A stretch of DNA of 45,945 nucleotides from contig NZ_RSAJ01000007.1 in assembly GCF_003933965.1 (NCBI RefSeq), positions 1 to 45,945 of the forward strand, in the 5' to 3' direction. Source of the stretch: Streptomyces sp. RP5T (GTDB lineage: Bacteria > Actinomycetota > Actinomycetes > Streptomycetales > Streptomycetaceae). The position numbers and the translations under genes were made by a program. The notes beneath the pieces were generated by a model that saw only the letters and a list, made by a program, of their open reading frames with translations, made no database searches and had not been told where the DNA came from. Shown piece after piece: positions 43,534-45,945 of this stretch; position 1 is the first letter of the stretch; each line of letters opens with the position of its first letter.

Positions 43534-45915
43534 TCAGCCGTCCCAGGTCCAGTCCGCGACCTCCGGCAGGTCCGTGCCGTGGGCGCGGATCCAGTCGTGG
43601 TGCCGCAGCCGCGTGTCCTCCATCCGCTGCCGTACGGCGGCGGCCCGTACCGCGAGGCCCGGGACGCGGTCGATGACGTCCATGACCAGCCGGTACCGGT
43701 CGAGGTCGTTGCGGACCACCATGTCGAACGGCGTGGTGGTCGTGCCGATCTCCTTGTAGCCGCGTACGTGCAGGTGCGCGTGGCCGGCCCGGCGGTAGGC
43801 CAGGCGGTGGATCAGCCACGGGTAGCCGTGGTAGGCGAAGATCACCGGCTTGTCGCGGGTGAACAGGGCGTCGTACTCGGCGTCCGGCATGCCGTGCGGG
43901 TGCTCCTCCTGCGGCAGCAGCCGGGCCAGGTCGACCACGTTGACCACGCGGACGGTCAGCTCGGGCAGGTGCCGGCGCAGCAACTGGGCGGCGGCGAGCA
44001 CCTCCTGGGTGGGTACGTCGCCCGCGCAGCCGAGGACCACGTCGGGTTCCCGGCCGTCCTCGGTACCGGCCCAGTCCCAGATGCCGGCGCCGCGTGCGCA
44101 GTGCGCGTGCGCCTGCTCCATCGACAGCCAGTCGAAGGTGGGCTGCTTGCCGGCGACCACGACGTTGACGTAGTCGCGACTGCGCAGCACGTGGTCGGCG
44201 ACGGACAGCAGGGTGTTGGTGTCCGGCGGCAGGTAGACCCGTGCGGCCTCGGGGCTCTTGTTGAGGATGTGGTCGACGAAGCCGGGGTCCTGGTGGGAGA
44301 AGCCGTTGTGGTCCTGCCGCCACACGTGTGACGTGAGCAGGTAGTTGAGGGAGGCGATGGGTGCGCGCCACGGCAGCCGGCGGGTGGTGCGCAGCCACTT
44401 GATGTGCTGGTTGACCATCGAGTCGACGATGTGCACGAACGCCTCGTAGCAGGAGAACAGTCCGTGCCTGCCGGTGAGCAGGTAGCCCTCCAGCCAGCCC
44501 TGGCAGGTGTGTTCGGAGAGGATCTCCATCACCCGGCCGTGCCGCTCCAGGTGCTCGTCCACGGGCAGGGTCTGCGCCTGCCAGGCCTTGCCGCTCGCCC
44601 CGTAGACGGCCTGGAGCCGGTTGGAGGCGGTCTCGTCCGGGCCCACGATCCTGAAGTCGCGGCGCTCGCGGGTGTGGTGCATGACGTACTCCAGCATGTC
44701 GCCCAGGACACGCGTGGGTTCGTGCATCGTCGCGCCCGGCTTGTCGACCTCGACGGCGTACGTCTCCAGCTCCGGCAGCGGCAGTTCACGCACCAGCAGC
44801 CCGCCGTTGGCGTGCGGAGTCGCGCCGAGCCTGCGGGTGCCCTCGGGCACGCAGGACAGCACCTGCCCGGACGGGCGTCCCTGGTCGTCGAAGAGTTCCC
44901 GCGGGCGGTAGGAGCGCATCCACGCCTCCAGCTGCCGCAGGTGCTCGGGGTTGTCGCGGACGGCGGACAGCGGGACCTGGTGGGAGCGCCAGGTGCCCTC
45001 GACCGGGAGGCCGTCGACCTCGGCGGGGCCGGTCCAGCCCTTCGGGGTGCGCAGGACGATCACCGGCCAGTGGGCCCGCTGGGTCACCCCGTCCTCGCGG
45101 GCGCTGCTCTGGATCGCGTCGATGCGCTCCAGGGCGTCGTCCAGGGCGGCGGCCATGGCCCGGTGCACGGTCATGGGGTCGTCGCCGGTGACGTGGATCG
45201 GCGCGTGGCCGTAGCCGCGCAGCAGTTCGTCGAGTTCGGCCTCGGGGAGCCGGGCGAGGACGGTCGGGTTGGCGATCTTGTACCCGTTGAGGTGCAGGAT
45301 CGGCAGGACCGCGCCGTCGTGCACCGGGTCGAGGAACTTGTTGGAGTGCCAGGAGGCGGCCAGGGGTCCGGTCTCCGCCTCGCCGTCGCCGATCACACAG
45401 GCGACCAGCAGGTCGGGGTTGTCCAGCGCGGCCCCGTACGCGTGCGACAGGGAGTAGCCCAGCTCGCCGCCCTCGTGGATCGAGCCGGGGGTCTCCGGTG
45501 CCACGTGGCTGGGCACGCCGCCGGGGAACGAGAACTGCCGGAACAGCCGTTCCATGCCGGCCGCGTCCCTGCTGACGTCGGGATAGGTCTCCGAGTAGGA
45601 GCCCTCCAGCCAGGAGTTGGCCAGTACGGCCGGTCCGCCGTGGCCGGGCCCCCACACGCACAGGGCGTCCCGGCCACGGTTGCTGATGACGCGGTTGAGG
45701 TGGGTGTGCACGAGGTTCAGGCCCGGGGAGGTGCCCCAGTGGCCGAGCAGCCTCGGCTTGACGTGCTCCGGGCGCAGCGGCTCGGTCAGCAGCGGGTTCG
45801 CCAGGAGGTAGATCTGGCCGACGGACAGGTAGTTGGCGGCGCGCCAGTGGGCGTCGAGGGCTTTCAGCTCGTCGTCGGTGAGCTCGGCGGGTGCCTGCAG
45901 CGGGTCGACGGACAT
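43534..45915 (-). CDS. xfp: Xylulose-5-phosphate/fructose-6-phosphate phosphoketolase
   Basis: This 793-residue enzyme is full length for the family. It begins [32 protein letters not shown], has the family [10 protein letters not shown] motif, the TPP motif [19 protein letters not shown] and ends with the C-terminal RVPGL/ADWTW region. It cleaves xylulose 5-phosphate or fructose 6-phosphate with phosphate to acetyl phosphate plus glyceraldehyde 3-phosphate or erythrose 4-phosphate, using thiamine diphosphate. The start at 45915 is 30 bases from the window edge, so its promoter is not visible. With GAPDH it suggests a fermentative branch in the dormancy island. Confidence 0.96.
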   Translation of the reverse strand: MSVDPLQAPAELTDDELKALDAHWRAANYLSVGQIYLLANPLLTEPLRPEHVKPRLLGHWGTSPGLNLVHTHLNRVISNRGRDALCVWGPGHGGPAVLANSWLEGSYSETYPDVSRDAAGMERLFRQFSFPGGVPSHVAPETPGSIHEGGELGYSLSHAYGAALDNPDLLVACVIGDGEAETGPLAASWHSNKFLDPVHDGAVLPILHLNGYKIANPTVLARLPEAELDELLRGYGHAPIHVTGDDPMTVHRAMAAALDDALERIDAIQSSAREDGVTQRAHWPVIVLRTPKGWTGPAEVDGLPVEGTWRSHQVPLSAVRDNPEHLRQLEAWMRSYRPRELFDDQGRPSGQVLSCVPEGTRRLGATPHANGGLLVRELPLPELETYAVEVDKPGATMHEPTRVLGDMLEYVMHHTRERRDFRIVGPDETASNRLQAVYGASGKAWQAQTLPVDEHLERHGRVMEILSEHTCQGWLEGYLLTGRHGLFSCYEAFVHIVDSMVNQHIKWLRTTRRLPWRAPIASLNYLLTSHVWRQDHNGFSHQDPGFVDHILNKSPEAARVYLPPDTNTLLSVADHVLRSRDYVNVVVAGKQPTFDWLSMEQAHAHCARGAGIWDWAGTEDGREPDVVLGCAGDVPTQEVLAAAQLLRRHLPELTVRVVNVVDLARLLPQEEHPHGMPDAEYDALFTRDKPVIFAYHGYPWLIHRLAYRRAGHAHLHVRGYKEIGTTTTPFDMVVRNDLDRYRLVMDVIDRVPGLAVRAAAVRQRMEDTRLRHHDWIRAHGTDLPEVADWTWDG

Positions 45916-45945
45916 CTGGGTTCCCTTCCGGTGCGGGTCTCGGGG

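Overview
This is a high-GC actinobacterial chromosome segment, almost certainly Streptomyces. Coding is dense with strong G/C third-position bias, GTG starts and ATGA/GTGA start-stop overlaps are common, and the gene content is typical of the genus: ROK and TetR regulators, MEDS-domain anti-sigma-type proteins, an IF-1 paralogue and a large dormancy-type gene island. No rRNA, tRNA, CRISPR array, transposase or integrase was seen.

Layout: (1) About 0.25-10.4 kb is accessory genome: a ROK repressor, an amphi-Trp protein, a DHA2 drug-efflux MFS protein, a membrane metallophosphoesterase, a TetR regulator, a coupled pair of MEDS-domain signalling proteins (STAS and HATPase) and a MerR/GyrI-like regulator. 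(2) About 10.4-26.6 kb is a compact, apparently NRPS/PKS-free biosynthetic cluster. A leftward operon of ten genes encodes a flavin reductase, FAD-dependent tryptophan halogenase, HemN-like radical SAM enzyme, four consecutive ATP-grasp ligases, a small ABM-like protein, an MFS exporter and an amino-acid permease. A divergent rightward operon encodes a B3/B4 (PheRS-beta editing-like) protein, an unrecognised protein, a tryptophan 2,3-dioxygenase-superfamily heme protein with a long N-terminal extension, and a cation/proton antiporter. The 400-bp divergent region between them holds two perfect inverted repeats. (3) About 26.6-35.5 kb: a lipoprotein, a PPOX flavoprotein, a tandem-GNAT protein, a Tat-exported amidohydrolase, a complete alkane-hydroxylase operon (AlkB, two rubredoxins, rubredoxin reductase) with a divergent TetR gene and duplicated operator, and an acetyltransferase translationally coupled to an IF-1 paralogue. 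(4) About 35.5-45.9 kb is a dormancy/hypoxia island resembling the Mycobacterium DosR (Streptomyces OsdR) regulon: two Rv1733c-like membrane proteins, CBS-BON protein, flavohemoprotein, universal stress protein, DevS-like heme-GAF histidine kinase, GAPDH, PPOX protein and phosphoketolase. Several GGGNCC-N2-GGNCCC palindromes close to the DosR box lie in its intergenic regions.

How the genes may work together: the central cluster plausibly halogenates free tryptophan (halogenase plus flavin reductase), oxidises an indole amino acid with the TDO-like heme enzyme, joins amino acids by ATP-grasp amide ligation rather than an NRPS, tailors with a HemN-type radical SAM enzyme, and exports the product through the MFS protein or antiporter. 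The B3/B4 protein could protect translation from a non-natural amino acid. This pathway is inference; the enzyme families are read from motifs. I do not recognise the combination as a characterised cluster and regard 10.4-26.6 kb as the best candidate for an undescribed system. The 35.5-45.9 kb island looks like a low-oxygen/NO survival programme: a heme sensor kinase, NO detoxification, and glycolytic/phosphoketolase flux that can yield acetyl phosphate without respiration.
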